From Solwaraspora sp. WMMD406 (GTDB taxonomy: Bacteria > Actinomycetota > Actinomycetes > Mycobacteriales > Micromonosporaceae): a stretch of DNA of 64,000 bases. Shown here one piece after another: positions 1 through 9,492 of the stretch. Where the stretch lies: contig NZ_JARUBF010000001.1 of NCBI RefSeq assembly GCF_029626025.1, positions 5,488,001-5,552,000 on the forward strand. The letters are read 5' to 3'. The notes under the pieces were generated by a model, which saw only the letters and a list, made by a program, of their open reading frames with translations, had not been told where the DNA came from and did not search any database. Both the position numbers and the translations under genes were made by a program. The stretch's first letter is position 1. Each line of letters begins with the position of its first letter.

Positions 1-923
1 ACGCTGATCGGGGTGTCGATGTCCCGCTCGGAACCGGTGATCGACGCCCACAGCGCGGGGATCTTCTCCGGGATCCGCATCATCGCCTCGAACGTGCCGA
101 TCGCCATCTGGCGCAGGTAGTCGCCGGTCGCGGGAAAGGCCTCCAGCGGCGAATAGGTCACCATGCCGGGCTTCTCGATCCGCAGACCCACTCCGAGAGC
201 GGCCACGGTGCTCACCGGGCCGTCGTCGGCGCCGAGCGCCGGACGCCGTACCGCCGCGAGATCGGCCGGGACGGTGTCGGTCACCCCGTCGCGCTCGTAG
301 GTCACCGTCGTCGTGCCGGGTTCGGCCGACCGGACGACCTCCAGCATGTCGCCCCAGGTGTCGACCGGGGTGCCGCCGACGGCGGTGATCCGGTCCCCGT
401 CGCGCAGTCCGGCGAGTTGGGCCGGGCTCGGCGGGTCGTCGGCGGCGCAGGCCCGGGCGACCGCCTCGACGATGACGCAGTCGGTCACCGTGACCACCGC
501 CGGCTCCTGCCGGGCCTGCTCCTCGCTGGCCGGGAAGTCCGGGTTGGGCAGGCCCATGAAGACCGCCGCCAGCCACAGCGCGACGATCGCCAGACCGAAG
601 TGGGTGATCGACCCGGCCGACATCACGATCGTCCGTTTCCACACCGGGTAGCGCCACATCACCCGGGACTCGTCGGCGGGGTCGACGTCGTCGTCCTGCG
701 GCGTCATCCCGACGATCTTGCAAAAGCCACCGAGTGGGATGGCTTTGAGACCGTACTCGGTCTCGCCGCGTCGGAACGACCAGACAGTGGGGCCGAAGCC
801 GACGAAGTAACGGGTGACCTTCATCCCGAACTTCTTGGCCGTCACCATGTGACCGGCCTCGTGGAGGCTCACCGAGATCAGGATCGCGAGGGCGAACAGA
901 ACCACCCCGAGCAGGTACGCCAT
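1..923 (-). CDS. Site-2 protease (M50 metallopeptidase, RseP/Rip1 type), C-terminus outside window
   Basis: Membrane-embedded zinc metalloprotease of the M50 family, which cleaves transmembrane substrates such as anti-sigma factors. The translation from ATG at 923 opens with a hydrophobic helix carrying the zinc motif HEAGH (residues 21-25). The FGFGPTVWSFRRGETEYGLK-like segment typical of the family follows, then a second membrane helix near residues 95-110 and a PDZ-like region (about residues 150-235, with PAQLAGLRDGDRITAVGG). About 307 of roughly 400-430 residues are present; the C-terminal LDG-type motif lies beyond position 1. The start overlaps the dxr stop in a TGATG arrangement, so the two are translationally coupled. 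The dxr-protease order matches Mycobacterium Rv2870c-Rv2869c (Rip1). Family assignment is secure; the substrate is unknown. Confidence 0.93.
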   Translation of the reverse strand, partial: MAYLLGVVLFALAILISVSLHEAGHMVTAKKFGMKVTRYFVGFGPTVWSFRRGETEYGLKAIPLGGFCKIVGMTPQDDDVDPADESRVMWRYPVWKRTIVMSAGSITHFGLAIVALWLAAVFMGLPNPDFPASEEQARQEPAVVTVTDCVIVEAVARACAADDPPSPAQLAGLRDGDRITAVGGTPVDTWGDMLEVVRSAEPGTTTVTYERDGVTDTVPADLAAVRRPALGADDGPVSTVAALGVGLRIEKPGMVTYSPLEAFPATGDYLRQMAIGTFEAMMRIPEKIPALWASITGSERDIDTPIS

Positions 924-2137
924 CAAGCTCCCTCCGCCGACGCACCGATGAGCTCCTGCGCCCGGGACCGGGCCCAGGACTCCGCAGCGAGCACATCCTC
1001 GACCGTACCCGGTTCGCCGAAATCGGGGGCCGACCCGAGCACCCGTTCCACCGTGTCGACGATGCCGAGGAACGGTAGCCTGCCGGCGACGAACGCCGCC
1101 ACGCACTCCTCGTTCGCCGCGTTGAACACCGCCGGGCGGCACCGCCCGTCCGCGCCGGCCTGCTTGGCCAGGACGACCGCCGGGAACGCCGTCTCGTCCA
1201 GCGGGGCGAACTCCCAGGTTTGCGCCCGGGTCCAGTCCACCGGTGTGGCGGCCGCCGGCACCCGGGCCGGCCAGCCGAGCGCCAGCGCGATCGGCAACCG
1301 CATGTCCGGCGGGCTGGCCTGGGCGATCGTCGAGCCGTCCACGAACTCCACCATCGAGTGGATCACCGACTGCGGGTGGACCACGACCTCGATTCGCGGG
1401 TACGGGATGCCGAACAGTTCGTGCGCCTCGATCACCTCCAGGCCCTTGTTGACCAGGGTCGCCGAGTTGATCGTGACGACCGGGCCCATGGTCCACGTCG
1501 GGTGGGCCAACGCCTGCTCCGGGGTGACCCCGGTCAGCTCGGCGCGCGGCCGCCCCCGGAACGGGCCACCGCTGGCGGTCACCACCAGCCGGCCCACCTC
1601 GGCGGCCGTACCGGAGCGCAGACACTGGGCGAGTGCCGAGTGCTCCGAGTCGACCGGCACGATCTGGTCCGGACGTCGCAGCGCCGCCCGTACGATCGGG
1701 CCGCCGGCGATCAACGACTCCTTGTTGGCCAACGCCAGGGTCCGACCGGCCCGCAACGCGGCGAGGGTCGGTGCCAGTCCTCGGGAGCCGTCCACCCCGT
1801 TGAGCACCACGTCACACGGCCACTCGGCCAGTTCGGCCATGGCCGCCGGCCCGGTCAGGATCTTCGGGATCTTGAATCCGCCCGTCGGGTAGCCCTGCCG
1901 GGACGCCTCGGCGTAGAAGGCGAGCTGCAGGTCCTGGGCGGCCGACGCCCGGGCCACCGCGACGACCTCGGCCCGCAGCTCCAAGGCCTGGCGGGCGAGG
2001 AGTTCGACGTTGCCGCCGCCGGCGCCGAGCCCGACGACCCGGAACCGGTCCGGATTCCGGGTGACGATGTCGACCGCCTGGGTGCCGATCGAGCCGGTCG
2101 AACCGAGCAGGACGATGTCCCGTGGGGAGGCTGTCAC
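923..2137 (-). CDS. dxr: 1-deoxy-D-xylulose 5-phosphate reductoisomerase
   Basis: Second enzyme of the MEP isoprenoid pathway: NADPH-dependent rearrangement and reduction of DXP to 2-C-methyl-D-erythritol 4-phosphate, in the cytoplasm. Length is 404 residues, normal for the family. Visible motifs are the NADPH-binding GSTGSIG (12-18), ANKESL (137-142), the metal/substrate site VDSEHSA (162-168), the flexible-loop HPTWTMG (212-218), [13 protein letters not shown] (230-242) and [11 protein letters not shown] (254-264). It overlaps the downstream site-2 protease by one base and starts 4 bp after the Uma2 gene stops, so the three probably form one transcript. No anomalies seen. Confidence 0.97.
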   Translation of the reverse strand: MTASPRDIVLLGSTGSIGTQAVDIVTRNPDRFRVVGLGAGGGNVELLARQALELRAEVVAVARASAAQDLQLAFYAEASRQGYPTGGFKIPKILTGPAAMAELAEWPCDVVLNGVDGSRGLAPTLAALRAGRTLALANKESLIAGGPIVRAALRRPDQIVPVDSEHSALAQCLRSGTAAEVGRLVVTASGGPFRGRPRAELTGVTPEQALAHPTWTMGPVVTINSATLVNKGLEVIEAHELFGIPYPRIEVVVHPQSVIHSMVEFVDGSTIAQASPPDMRLPIALALGWPARVPAAATPVDWTRAQTWEFAPLDETAFPAVVLAKQAGADGRCRPAVFNAANEECVAAFVAGRLPFLGIVDTVERVLGSAPDFGEPGTVEDVLAAESWARSRAQELIGASAEGA

Positions 2138-2141
2138 CGCC

Positions 2142-2762
2142 TCATTCTGTCGCAGCCTCGTCCAACAGCTCCGCCGGGTCGATCGAGAACTCGAAGGGCT
2201 CCTTCATCACGAACGTGGTGCCGGCCGCGGCCGCCGCAACCGGGCGGTACTCACCGTCGGCCAGCTCGTGCAACGCCAACGCCGGCACCCGGTTGCGAAG
2301 ATCCACACGCAGGAACCATGGCACGCCGGCAGTGGCGTACTGACGTGGCCGGTCGATCACGTCCTTACGCCGGTTGCCTTTGGAGACGATCTCGCCCAAC
2401 AGGACGGCGTCCGAGATCGGCATCGACACCTGGCCACTGCCGGGCACCCGAAGCACCGCGATGTCCGGAATGAATAGATCCTCACCCGAGACGATGTTCA
2501 CCTCGTGGTAGAGCCAAAGCTTCGCCCGGCGCGCAGCCTGTTTCAACAGGTACGCCAGATCCAGCTCGATCGTCTGGTGGTCGTACCCTGCATGTGGTGT
2601 CACGATCACGCTCCCGCTGAGGACCTCGACCTTGGGACCATTGGTCTCCGGCAACAGGTCAAGGGCGAGCTGCGCGGTCCACGGCTCGTCGAAGTCCCCG
2701 AGTACGTCGAACGACGGTTCGCGCGGCGGCGCCGGATCGGGCACGAATGCCGGCTGTGCCAC
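2142..2762 (-). CDS. Uma2 family endonuclease (DUF820)
   Basis: Protein of the Uma2/DUF820 family, which has a restriction-endonuclease-like PD-(D/E)xK fold; cellular role unknown. From the GTG at 2762 (206 residues) the fold elements are visible: E46 in the first strand, IPD (98-100) and E124-x3-K128 in [11 protein letters not shown] chose this GTG because the complementary strand has AAAGGGG eight bases upstream. A GTG at 2771 lies almost on top of that site, and a longer frame reaching 2849 adds only Arg/Ala-rich sequence. It lies 4 bp upstream of dxr. DUF820 genes are typically scattered and mobile, so this is the least conserved member of the local cluster. Function is not demonstrated by sequence alone. 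Confidence 0.8.
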   Translation of the reverse strand: MAQPAFVPDPAPPREPSFDVLGDFDEPWTAQLALDLLPETNGPKVEVLSGSVIVTPHAGYDHQTIELDLAYLLKQAARRAKLWLYHEVNIVSGEDLFIPDIAVLRVPGSGQVSMPISDAVLLGEIVSKGNRRKDVIDRPRQYATAGVPWFLRVDLRNRVPALALHELADGEYRPVAAAAAGTTFVMKEPFEFSIDPAELLDEAATE

Positions 2763-2936
2763 GTTGCTCACCCCTTTCCGCGGGACTGATGCACCGACCA
2801 GCCTAGCCGCGCCGGCCCGCCACGGCGGCACGCCGGGCCATGTCGCCAACCCGACGCACCGTAGGTGACCGCCGGGGCACCGGCGTGCCGGGCGTCGCGG
2901 GAGTGGCGGTTGCCCCGGTGGGGAAAGCTAGTCGGC

Positions 2937-3980
2937 ATGGTCACCCGAGGTCGCCGGCTGGTCCGGGCAGCATTCCGGCCGCTACGCGGGCGGGACCTGT
3001 CCCTGCACGCCGCCTCGATCACCTTCTTCGGCGCGATCGCCGTCGTGCCGGTGGTGCTGCTGGCGATCTGGCTGACCGGGCTGTTCGCCGGCGCCGGCCG
3101 GGTCCGCCGCCTCACCGACCCGGCGATCGACACCCTGCCCGGCCAGATCGGCGCCGACCGGGCCGCCGCCGCGCTGATCGACGCCGGCCTGCACATGACC
3201 CCCCTGCTGGCGTTGGCCGCCCTGCTGCCCGCCTCGCTGTACGGCGAAGGGCTGCGCCGGGCGTTCGTGTCGGTGGCGCCGCCGCCGGAGCCGGCCGAGT
3301 CGCTGGTCGGTTGGCGGGGCCGGGTGCTGCTGCTGCCGCTGCTCGGTGCCGCACCGGCGCTGATGCTGCTGGTGCTGCTGGTGCTACCGTGGGCCACCGA
3401 CCTGTTCGCCCGGGGCGGCTGGGCGGGCGCGCTCGGGGTGATCGTGTCGTTTCTGGCGGTCTGGCTGGGGCTCAGCCCGGTGCTGGTCTGGGTGTTCCGG
3501 GTGGTCGGACCCGGCAAACCGGACTGGTTGGCGACCGTCGCGGTCGGTTCGTTCACCGCCGCCAACCTCTCCGGTTTCCTGCACGGCTTCATTCTGTTCT
3601 GCTCGCTGCCGCTGGACCTCGGGGTGCCGTTCGGCGGGCTCGACCAGGTCGGCGCGGCGGTCGCGGTGCTGCTCTGGCTCTACCTCCTGCACGTGATCGT
3701 GCTGGCCGGCTACTCCGCGACGCTGGCGTTCAGCCGGTGGCGCCAGCGCCACCCGCCGAAGAACCACCCGCCGAAGAACCGCCTGTCGGACCCACCGACA
3801 CCAGCTCCCGCCGGGGTGGCGCCTCGTGCAGGCCGAACCGGCGGTACACCCGGCCCAACGGACCCGGCGCCCACCAGTTCCACCGACCCAGCAGCCGCAT
3901 CGTCGCCGGCACCAGCAGCACCCGGACCAGGGTCGCGTCCACCACGATCGCCACGATCATCCCGACGCCGATCAGCTTGA
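2937..3980 (+). CDS. YihY/BrkB family inner-membrane protein
   Basis: Predicted polytopic membrane protein of the YihY/virulence factor BrkB family, function unknown; older RNase BN claims for this family were withdrawn. The ATG at 2937 (347 residues) follows GGGGAAAG and puts the family start LHAASITFFGAIAVVPVVLL near residue 23. About six membrane segments end near residue 262 (VIVLAGYSATLAFSRW). Residues from about 265 onward are Pro/Ser/Arg-rich and lie entirely antisense to the 3' end of the convergent MMPL gene, so the tail is probably a by-product of a lost stop codon and not a conserved domain. A shorter frame starting elsewhere is unlikely, because the six-helix core fits this start. 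Confidence 0.85.
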   Translation: MVTRGRRLVRAAFRPLRGRDLSLHAASITFFGAIAVVPVVLLAIWLTGLFAGAGRVRRLTDPAIDTLPGQIGADRAAAALIDAGLHMTPLLALAALLPASLYGEGLRRAFVSVAPPPEPAESLVGWRGRVLLLPLLGAAPALMLLVLLVLPWATDLFARGGWAGALGVIVSFLAVWLGLSPVLVWVFRVVGPGKPDWLATVAVGSFTAANLSGFLHGFILFCSLPLDLGVPFGGLDQVGAAVAVLLWLYLLHVIVLAGYSATLAFSRWRQRHPPKNHPPKNRLSDPPTPAPAGVAPRAGRTGGTPGPTDPAPTSSTDPAAASSPAPAAPGPGSRPPRSPRSSRRRSA

Positions 3981-5979
3981 TGAACGAGATGCCGCCGGTG
4001 GCGAAGCCGGCGACGACCACGATCAGCAGCAGCGCGGCGGCGGTGATGATCCGCCCGGTGTGCTGCAGACCGGCGGCGACCGATGCGGTGTTGTCACCGG
4101 TGCGGTCCCACTCCTCGCGTACCCGCGACAGCAGAAAAACCTCGTAGTCGGTGGCCAGCCCGAACAGCACCGCCAACATCAGGATCGGGTTGGTCGGGTC
4201 GATGAACCCGGTCGGGGTGAACCCGAGCCAGTCGGCGAAGTGCCCATCCTGGAACACCCAGACCACCACGCCGAACGACGCACCGATCGACACCAGGTTC
4301 ATCAGCACCGCCTTGACCGGCAGCACCACCGAACCGAACGCCAGGAACAACAGCACCATGGTGGCGGTAGCCATCAGCACCGCCATCCACGGCAGATAGC
4401 GACCGAGGCTGTCCAGCATGTCGATGTCGGCGGCGGTCCGACCACCGACGAGCACCTCGGCTCCGGCCGGCGGCGGCAGATCCCGGATCGCGCGGACCAG
4501 CGCCTGCGCCTCGTCGCCGGTGGGTTCGCCGACGTAGCTGACCCGGATCAACGCCGAGGCGTCACGTACCGCCGCGATCTGGGCGCCGGTCGCACCCGGC
4601 AGCCTGGCGATCTCATCGGCCAGCGTCTGGGCCAACTGCGGTCCGGCGCCGGAGACCAGCACCTCGATCGGGCCGACGCCGGACCCGTCGGGGAAGTCGG
4701 CGGCGATCGTCTCGGCCACCACCCGCGACTCGGCACCGGCCGGTAGCACCCGTTCGTCGAAGCCGCCGAACTCGGCCCGCGCGAACGGGGTGGCCAGCAG
4801 CAGCAGGCCGACCACCACGACGGTGGCGTAGCGCACCGGGCGGCGCATCACGCTGCGGGCGATCCGCGCCCACGCGCCGTCGGCGGCCGACTCACCCCGC
4901 TCACCCGGCGCGGCAGAGACCGCCGCCGCCGGGTCGGCGCGACGACGGCGCCACGGCAGCGGTACGGCGAGTGCGTTGATCCGGGGGCCGAGCACCGCCA
5001 GCAGCGCGGGCAGCGCCGTCACCGAGGCGAGCATGGCGACCAGCACGGCGGCCATCCCGCCGAACCCGATCCCGGTGAGGAACGGCTGCGGGAAGATCAG
5101 CAGGCTGACCAGCGCGGTGCCGATGATCAGGCCGGACACCGCGACGGTACGCCCGGCGGTGGCCACCGTGCGGACCAGCGCCGCTTCGGTCGGATGCCCG
5201 GCGGCCAACTCCTCGCGGAACCGGCTGACCACGAACAGCGCGTAGTCGATCGCCATGCCCAGCCCGATCAGGGTGATCACGTTGATCGCGAACACCGACA
5301 CCTCGGTGACCAGGGTCAACGCCCGGACCGCCACGAACGCGCCGAGGATCGCCAGGACACCCACCAGCAGCGGCATCGACGCCGCCACCAGTCCGCCGAA
5401 GATGAACACCAGCAGCACCAGCAGGATCGGCAGGGCGATCAGCTCGGCCCGGGTGATGTCCCGGATGATCTGCTCGTTGGCCTGGTCAAGGAACGGCACC
5501 CCACCGCCGGCCTGGGTGGTCAGTCCGGGAGCGTCCACCAGCGGGCGGATCCGCTCGTACGCGGCGATCTTGGCGTCCTCGTCGACGCCGTCGAGCTGGA
5601 CCAGGGCGTAGGTGGCCCGCCGATCGGCGGAGACCAACGCCGGGGACTGGCTGCCGTAGAAGCTGACGACACTGGTCACCTCGGGTCGTGCGGCCAGCTG
5701 GTCCAGGGTGCCGGTGACCGCCTCCTGGAACTGCGGATCGTCGACCGAGTAGCTGTCGCTGCGGTACAGCACCAGCACGTCGACGTCCTGATTGCCCAGC
5801 TCGGCGGTGATCCGATCCTGGGCCCGGGTCGATTCGGCGTCCGGGTCGGCGAACCCGCCGCCGGAAACCGCCCCGAACAGCCCGGTGCCCCAGGTCACGC
5901 CGACGACCACCAGCACCGCGGCGGCGGTCAGCACGACCCAGCGCAGCCGGACCACGGCCTGTCCCCACCATACGAACAC
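3730..5979 (-). CDS. MMPL family RND transporter
   Basis: Large membrane transporter of the RND superfamily, MMPL type. These export lipids, glycolipids or siderophores in actinobacteria, but the substrate cannot be read from sequence. The GTG at 5979 gives 749 residues. An N-terminal helix is followed by an extracytoplasmic domain (about 50-190), a five-to-six helix block with the family-typical LIGLGMAIDYALFVVSRFRE, a second extracytoplasmic domain, and a second helix block with GLATDYEVFLLSRVREEW. The conserved ending LLGRWNWWAPGPLGRVYRRF is present, followed by a short Ser/Gly tail. A longer frame to 6033 would overlap the divergent oxidoreductase promoter. The last 251 bp overlap the convergent YihY gene. 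Confidence 0.9.
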   Translation of the reverse strand: MFVWWGQAVVRLRWVVLTAAAVLVVVGVTWGTGLFGAVSGGGFADPDAESTRAQDRITAELGNQDVDVLVLYRSDSYSVDDPQFQEAVTGTLDQLAARPEVTSVVSFYGSQSPALVSADRRATYALVQLDGVDEDAKIAAYERIRPLVDAPGLTTQAGGGVPFLDQANEQIIRDITRAELIALPILLVLLVFIFGGLVAASMPLLVGVLAILGAFVAVRALTLVTEVSVFAINVITLIGLGMAIDYALFVVSRFREELAAGHPTEAALVRTVATAGRTVAVSGLIIGTALVSLLIFPQPFLTGIGFGGMAAVLVAMLASVTALPALLAVLGPRINALAVPLPWRRRRADPAAAVSAAPGERGESAADGAWARIARSVMRRPVRYATVVVVGLLLLATPFARAEFGGFDERVLPAGAESRVVAETIAADFPDGSGVGPIEVLVSGAGPQLAQTLADEIARLPGATGAQIAAVRDASALIRVSYVGEPTGDEAQALVRAIRDLPPPAGAEVLVGGRTAADIDMLDSLGRYLPWMAVLMATATMVLLFLAFGSVVLPVKAVLMNLVSIGASFGVVVWVFQDGHFADWLGFTPTGFIDPTNPILMLAVLFGLATDYEVFLLSRVREEWDRTGDNTASVAAGLQHTGRIITAAALLLIVVVAGFATGGISFIKLIGVGMIVAIVVDATLVRVLLVPATMRLLGRWNWWAPGPLGRVYRRFGLHEAPPRRELVSVGPTGGSSAGGSSAGGAGATG

Positions 5980-6033
5980 GCCTCGACTATCGCAGGGCCT
6001 TCCCGCGCACCGCAGGGCGACTAGGGTCGACAC

Positions 6034-7662
6034 ATGGGTACGTCACAACCTGCGGCCACCCGACTCGACCCGCCGCTGCCCACCCGGGCCGACGTCGTCG
6101 TCGTCGGTGCCGGACACAACGGCCTGGTCTCGGCGGTCCTGCTGGCCCGGGCCGGGCTGGACGTGCTGGTGCTGGAGGCGGCCGACGTCGTCGGCGGCGC
6201 GACCCGCACCGAACAGCCGTTCGCGAAGGTGCCGGGACTGCGGCACTCCACCGGCTCGTACCTGCTCGGACTGATGCCGCCGGAGCTACTGGCCGTCCTC
6301 GACGTCGACATCCCGGTGCTGCGCCGCGACCCGCACTACTTCCTGCCCACCCCGGGCGGGCCGGGCTCGCCGTACCTGTTGTTCGGAGCCGACCGGGCCG
6401 CCACCCGGGCGCAGATGGCGTCGGTCTTCTCCCCCGCCGACGTGGCCGCCGACGACGCGATGCAGGCCGAGTTGGCGGCGCTGCGGGCCGACCTCGCGCC
6501 GGCATGGCTGGTCGAGCCGCTGCCGGTCGAGCAGACCGCGCAGCGCTACATCCGGCCGGCGCTGCGACAGGTCTTCGTCGACCTGGTCCGGGGGTCGGTC
6601 GCCGACTATCTGGCGCGCTTCGAGTTCCGTTCCGAGCTGCTGGTCGCGATGTACGCCGTCACCGACGGGCTGAGCGGGCTGACCGCCGGACCGGACGATC
6701 CCGGCACCGGCCACAACTTCCTGGTGCACAACATGTGCCGGTTGCCCGGTGCCGACGGCACCTGGATGATCGCCGCCGGCGGGATGGGGACGGTGTCCCG
6801 GACCTTCGCCGACGCGGCGCGGGCCGCCGGGGCACGGATCGTCACCGACACGCCGGTGACCGGGGTGACCGTGTCCGGCGGTGCCGTCACCGGAGTCGTC
6901 GTCGCCGACGGCCACGAGGTGGCCGCCGAGCTGGTGCTCGGCGCCGGTGACCCGTACCGGCTGCTGGACCTGGTCCCCGACGGTGCGTTGCCGGCGGAGT
7001 TGACCGATCGGATCGCGGCCACCCAGCGTCCGGGCAGCACGCTCAAGGTCAACCTGGCGCTGACCGGACTGCCCCGGTTCAGTTGTCTGCCCGCCGACGC
7101 GCCCAGCCCGTTCGGGGCCACCATCCACCTGCTGCCCGGCTCGGCGTCGCTGCTGCCCGACGGTGGGGGCGAGTCACCGATGGCCGCGCTGCGGGGGATG
7201 TGGTCGCAGGTGCGGGCCGGCCGGCTGCCTGCCGAGCCAACGATCGAGTGGTACCTGCACACCACCGTCGACCCGTCGCTGCGCGACGCCGACGGGCACC
7301 ACTCGTCGGCGTTGTTCGTGCAGTCGGTGCCGTGGCAGCCGGCGGGTTCGTCGTGGTCGACCGAGCTGCCCGGGTACGTCGACCAGCTGTTGGCGATCTG
7401 TGACCGGTACGCCCCGGGCACCAGTGCGCTGGTCGCCGACGCCGTGCCGCTGGCTCCGCCCGGTATCGAGGCGCATTTCGGCATCACCGGCGGACACATC
7501 CACCACGTCGACAACACGTTCGCCTTCACCGACCGGATGCCGTACGCGACCGGGCTGCCCGGGCTGTACGCCGGAAGCGCCGGCTGCCACCCGGCGGGCA
7601 GTGTGATCGGTGCCGCCGGGCACAACGCGGCCCGGCGAATCCTGCGCGACCTGGGACGCTGA
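6034..7662 (+). CDS. FAD-dependent phytoene desaturase-like oxidoreductase (PYROXD2-like)
   Basis: Flavoprotein of the amine oxidase/phytoene dehydrogenase superfamily, 542 residues. An N-terminal Rossmann motif VVVVGAGHNGLVSAVLLARA (21-40) ends with the ribose-binding Glu at 48. A second FAD contact lies near the C-terminus in GLYAGSAGCHPAGSVIGAAG. The sequence resembles the broadly distributed NAD(P)/FAD-dependent oxidoreductases related to human PYROXD2 more than true carotenoid desaturases, and no crtB or crtE-type gene is nearby. It is divergently transcribed from the MMPL gene with about 54 bp between starts. Substrate unknown. Confidence 0.88.
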   Translation: MGTSQPAATRLDPPLPTRADVVVVGAGHNGLVSAVLLARAGLDVLVLEAADVVGGATRTEQPFAKVPGLRHSTGSYLLGLMPPELLAVLDVDIPVLRRDPHYFLPTPGGPGSPYLLFGADRAATRAQMASVFSPADVAADDAMQAELAALRADLAPAWLVEPLPVEQTAQRYIRPALRQVFVDLVRGSVADYLARFEFRSELLVAMYAVTDGLSGLTAGPDDPGTGHNFLVHNMCRLPGADGTWMIAAGGMGTVSRTFADAARAAGARIVTDTPVTGVTVSGGAVTGVVVADGHEVAAELVLGAGDPYRLLDLVPDGALPAELTDRIAATQRPGSTLKVNLALTGLPRFSCLPADAPSPFGATIHLLPGSASLLPDGGGESPMAALRGMWSQVRAGRLPAEPTIEWYLHTTVDPSLRDADGHHSSALFVQSVPWQPAGSSWSTELPGYVDQLLAICDRYAPGTSALVADAVPLAPPGIEAHFGITGGHIHHVDNTFAFTDRMPYATGLPGLYAGSAGCHPAGSVIGAAGHNAARRILRDLGR

Positions 7663-7690
7663 GGCCCGCCCCGGCTGTCGCGAACGCCCG

Positions 7691-9283
7691 TCAGGCCTGG
7701 GCGGCCGGCGCGTCGGCCGGTGCCGGTTCGCTGGCCGGTGCCGGTTCGTCGGCCCGGCGGGCCCGGATCTCGTGCCCGACGCTTGTCAGACAACGCCCGC
7801 TGGGCAGGTCGAACCGCCAGCCGTGCAGCTGGCAGGTGAGCTGATCACCGTCGACGATGCCGAACCGGGTCAGATCCGCCTTGAGATGGGGGCAGCGCCG
7901 CTGCACGATCCAGTCACCGAGCTTGATGTCCTCGGCGTCCGGGCGCTGCTCGGCGTACCAGCCCTCGGCGTACTGCAGCCGCTCGGTGGACAGGCACTTG
8001 AAGAACGCGTACACGAACTCGTTGTACTGGCCGATCCGGGCCGCCGAGAAGCGGCAGGACAGGAAGAGCGAGTTGACCCAGTCCACCTCGCCGATGTGCA
8101 GCAGGTGCTCCACCAGCGCCCGGTCGGTACGGAACCGGTAGCGGACCTTCTCGTCGCCGTACGGGCGGACCTGTTTGCCGGGGAAGTCGACCACGATCGA
8201 CTCGACCGACTCGCCGTCGTAGCCGACCAGGTCGAAGCGGACCGGCCCGCCGACTCCGTTGGCCAGGTAGACCGACTCCTCCAGCAACGGTTCGATGCGG
8301 CGCTTCATCTCCACCAGCACGTCGACCTCGGGGTGCCGCCAGGACACCTTCTCTGCCTCGATGATCGGGCGCTTACGCTCGCGCATCTCGACCAGATGGG
8401 CTTCCTTGGCGGCGAAGAACTCCTCGACCGGCTGCGGATGGGTGGTCCGGCAGTCGTCGGCGGTGACCTCGGCGACCGAGCCGGGCAGCAGCACCACGCC
8501 GTTGGTACCGCCGACCTTGGCGTACTCGGTCAGGAAGACCTGCTGGTCGGGGAAGATGTTGCCCTCGTCGCCGTGGATGTCGTTGAACTGCCACAGCCCG
8601 TCGTCGAGGAAGCAGGGCGGACCGGCGATCGGGAAGACGTACGACGCCTTGAGATCGTCGATGTAGCGCCAGGTACGGTCGAACTGGCGGTCCCGTTTCT
8701 GCTTGCCGAACGCCGTCTTCGCGGCGGCCGGCAGCTCGTAGACCATCGGGTACCAGATGGCGCCGGAGAACTGCAGCAGGTGGGCGTGCACGTGGCCGAG
8801 GGCGGCGAACGTCGACAGGTCGGTGGGGCGGGCGTCGTTCTGGTTGAGCAGCCGAATGCCGTCGTGCTCGACCCACAACGACGAATCACCGATCGGGCCG
8901 TCGGTCGGGCTGGTCAGCGCCTGGATCATGATGTTGAGGCCGCCGTCGAGCTCGACGACCTCGTCGCTCTTGGTCCGCAGAAAGCTGGTGAAGCCCAGCT
9001 CCCGCAGCTCGTCCTCCAGCTCCGAGGTCGGATACTCCGGCAGCAGCACGGTCGCCTTCTTCGACACGTACCGCTTCAGGTGCGCCGCGTCGAAGTGGTC
9101 CCGGTGCAGGTGCGACACGTACAGGTAGTCGACCTGGCCGAGCGTCTCCCAGTCGAGCTGGGAGTTGTCCGGGAAGGGGAACCACGAGGCGAAGTAGGCC
9201 GGATTGACCCACGGGTCGCACAGGATGCTGCCCGCGGCCGTGTCGATCCGCATGCTGGCGTGCCCGGTACCCGTCACTCGCAC
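7691..9283 (-). CDS. Metallo-beta-lactamase / Rieske [2Fe-2S] fusion protein
   Basis: A 530-residue two-domain protein. The N-terminal half has an MBL-fold metal site, SHLHRDHFD (H58, H60, D62, H63), and resembles UlaG-like MBL proteins. The C-terminal segment carries a Rieske cluster motif, C464-P-H466 and C484-Q-L-H487 (TCQLHGWRFDLPSGRCL), followed by an Ala/Pro tail. The same two modules occur in the opposite order in CMP-N-acetylneuraminate hydroxylase (CMAH), so a hydroxylase or monooxygenase on a bulky substrate is a reasonable inference but not demonstrated. GTG at 9283 follows CCAAGGGGG. No ferredoxin or reductase gene is adjacent. It converges on the FAD oxidoreductase with only 28 bp between them. 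Confidence 0.85.
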   Translation of the reverse strand: MRVTGTGHASMRIDTAAGSILCDPWVNPAYFASWFPFPDNSQLDWETLGQVDYLYVSHLHRDHFDAAHLKRYVSKKATVLLPEYPTSELEDELRELGFTSFLRTKSDEVVELDGGLNIMIQALTSPTDGPIGDSSLWVEHDGIRLLNQNDARPTDLSTFAALGHVHAHLLQFSGAIWYPMVYELPAAAKTAFGKQKRDRQFDRTWRYIDDLKASYVFPIAGPPCFLDDGLWQFNDIHGDEGNIFPDQQVFLTEYAKVGGTNGVVLLPGSVAEVTADDCRTTHPQPVEEFFAAKEAHLVEMRERKRPIIEAEKVSWRHPEVDVLVEMKRRIEPLLEESVYLANGVGGPVRFDLVGYDGESVESIVVDFPGKQVRPYGDEKVRYRFRTDRALVEHLLHIGEVDWVNSLFLSCRFSAARIGQYNEFVYAFFKCLSTERLQYAEGWYAEQRPDAEDIKLGDWIVQRRCPHLKADLTRFGIVDGDQLTCQLHGWRFDLPSGRCLTSVGHEIRARRADEPAPASEPAPADAPAAQA

Positions 9284-9492
9284 CGCAAAGACCCCCTTGG
9301 TCGCACATCGAGGTGTACGTCGCAGACGCTACCGGAGCGCCGTGGCGCACCGGCTCGCGACGCCCGGATCGGGCGGCGGCACCCCGTCGAGGCGGACCGT
9401 GCCGGAGCCGGCGGGACGGGTCCCCGCCAACGGGATCTGCCAGCCCCATGCCAAACTGGTCGGGTTCCGTTTCGAACAAGGAGGACCGACCC

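Noticed and set aside
6034-9283. Possible biosynthetic cluster of FAD oxidoreductase, MMPL and MBL-Rieske genes
   Set aside because: No core synthase, no regulator and opposing directions; neighbours are housekeeping.
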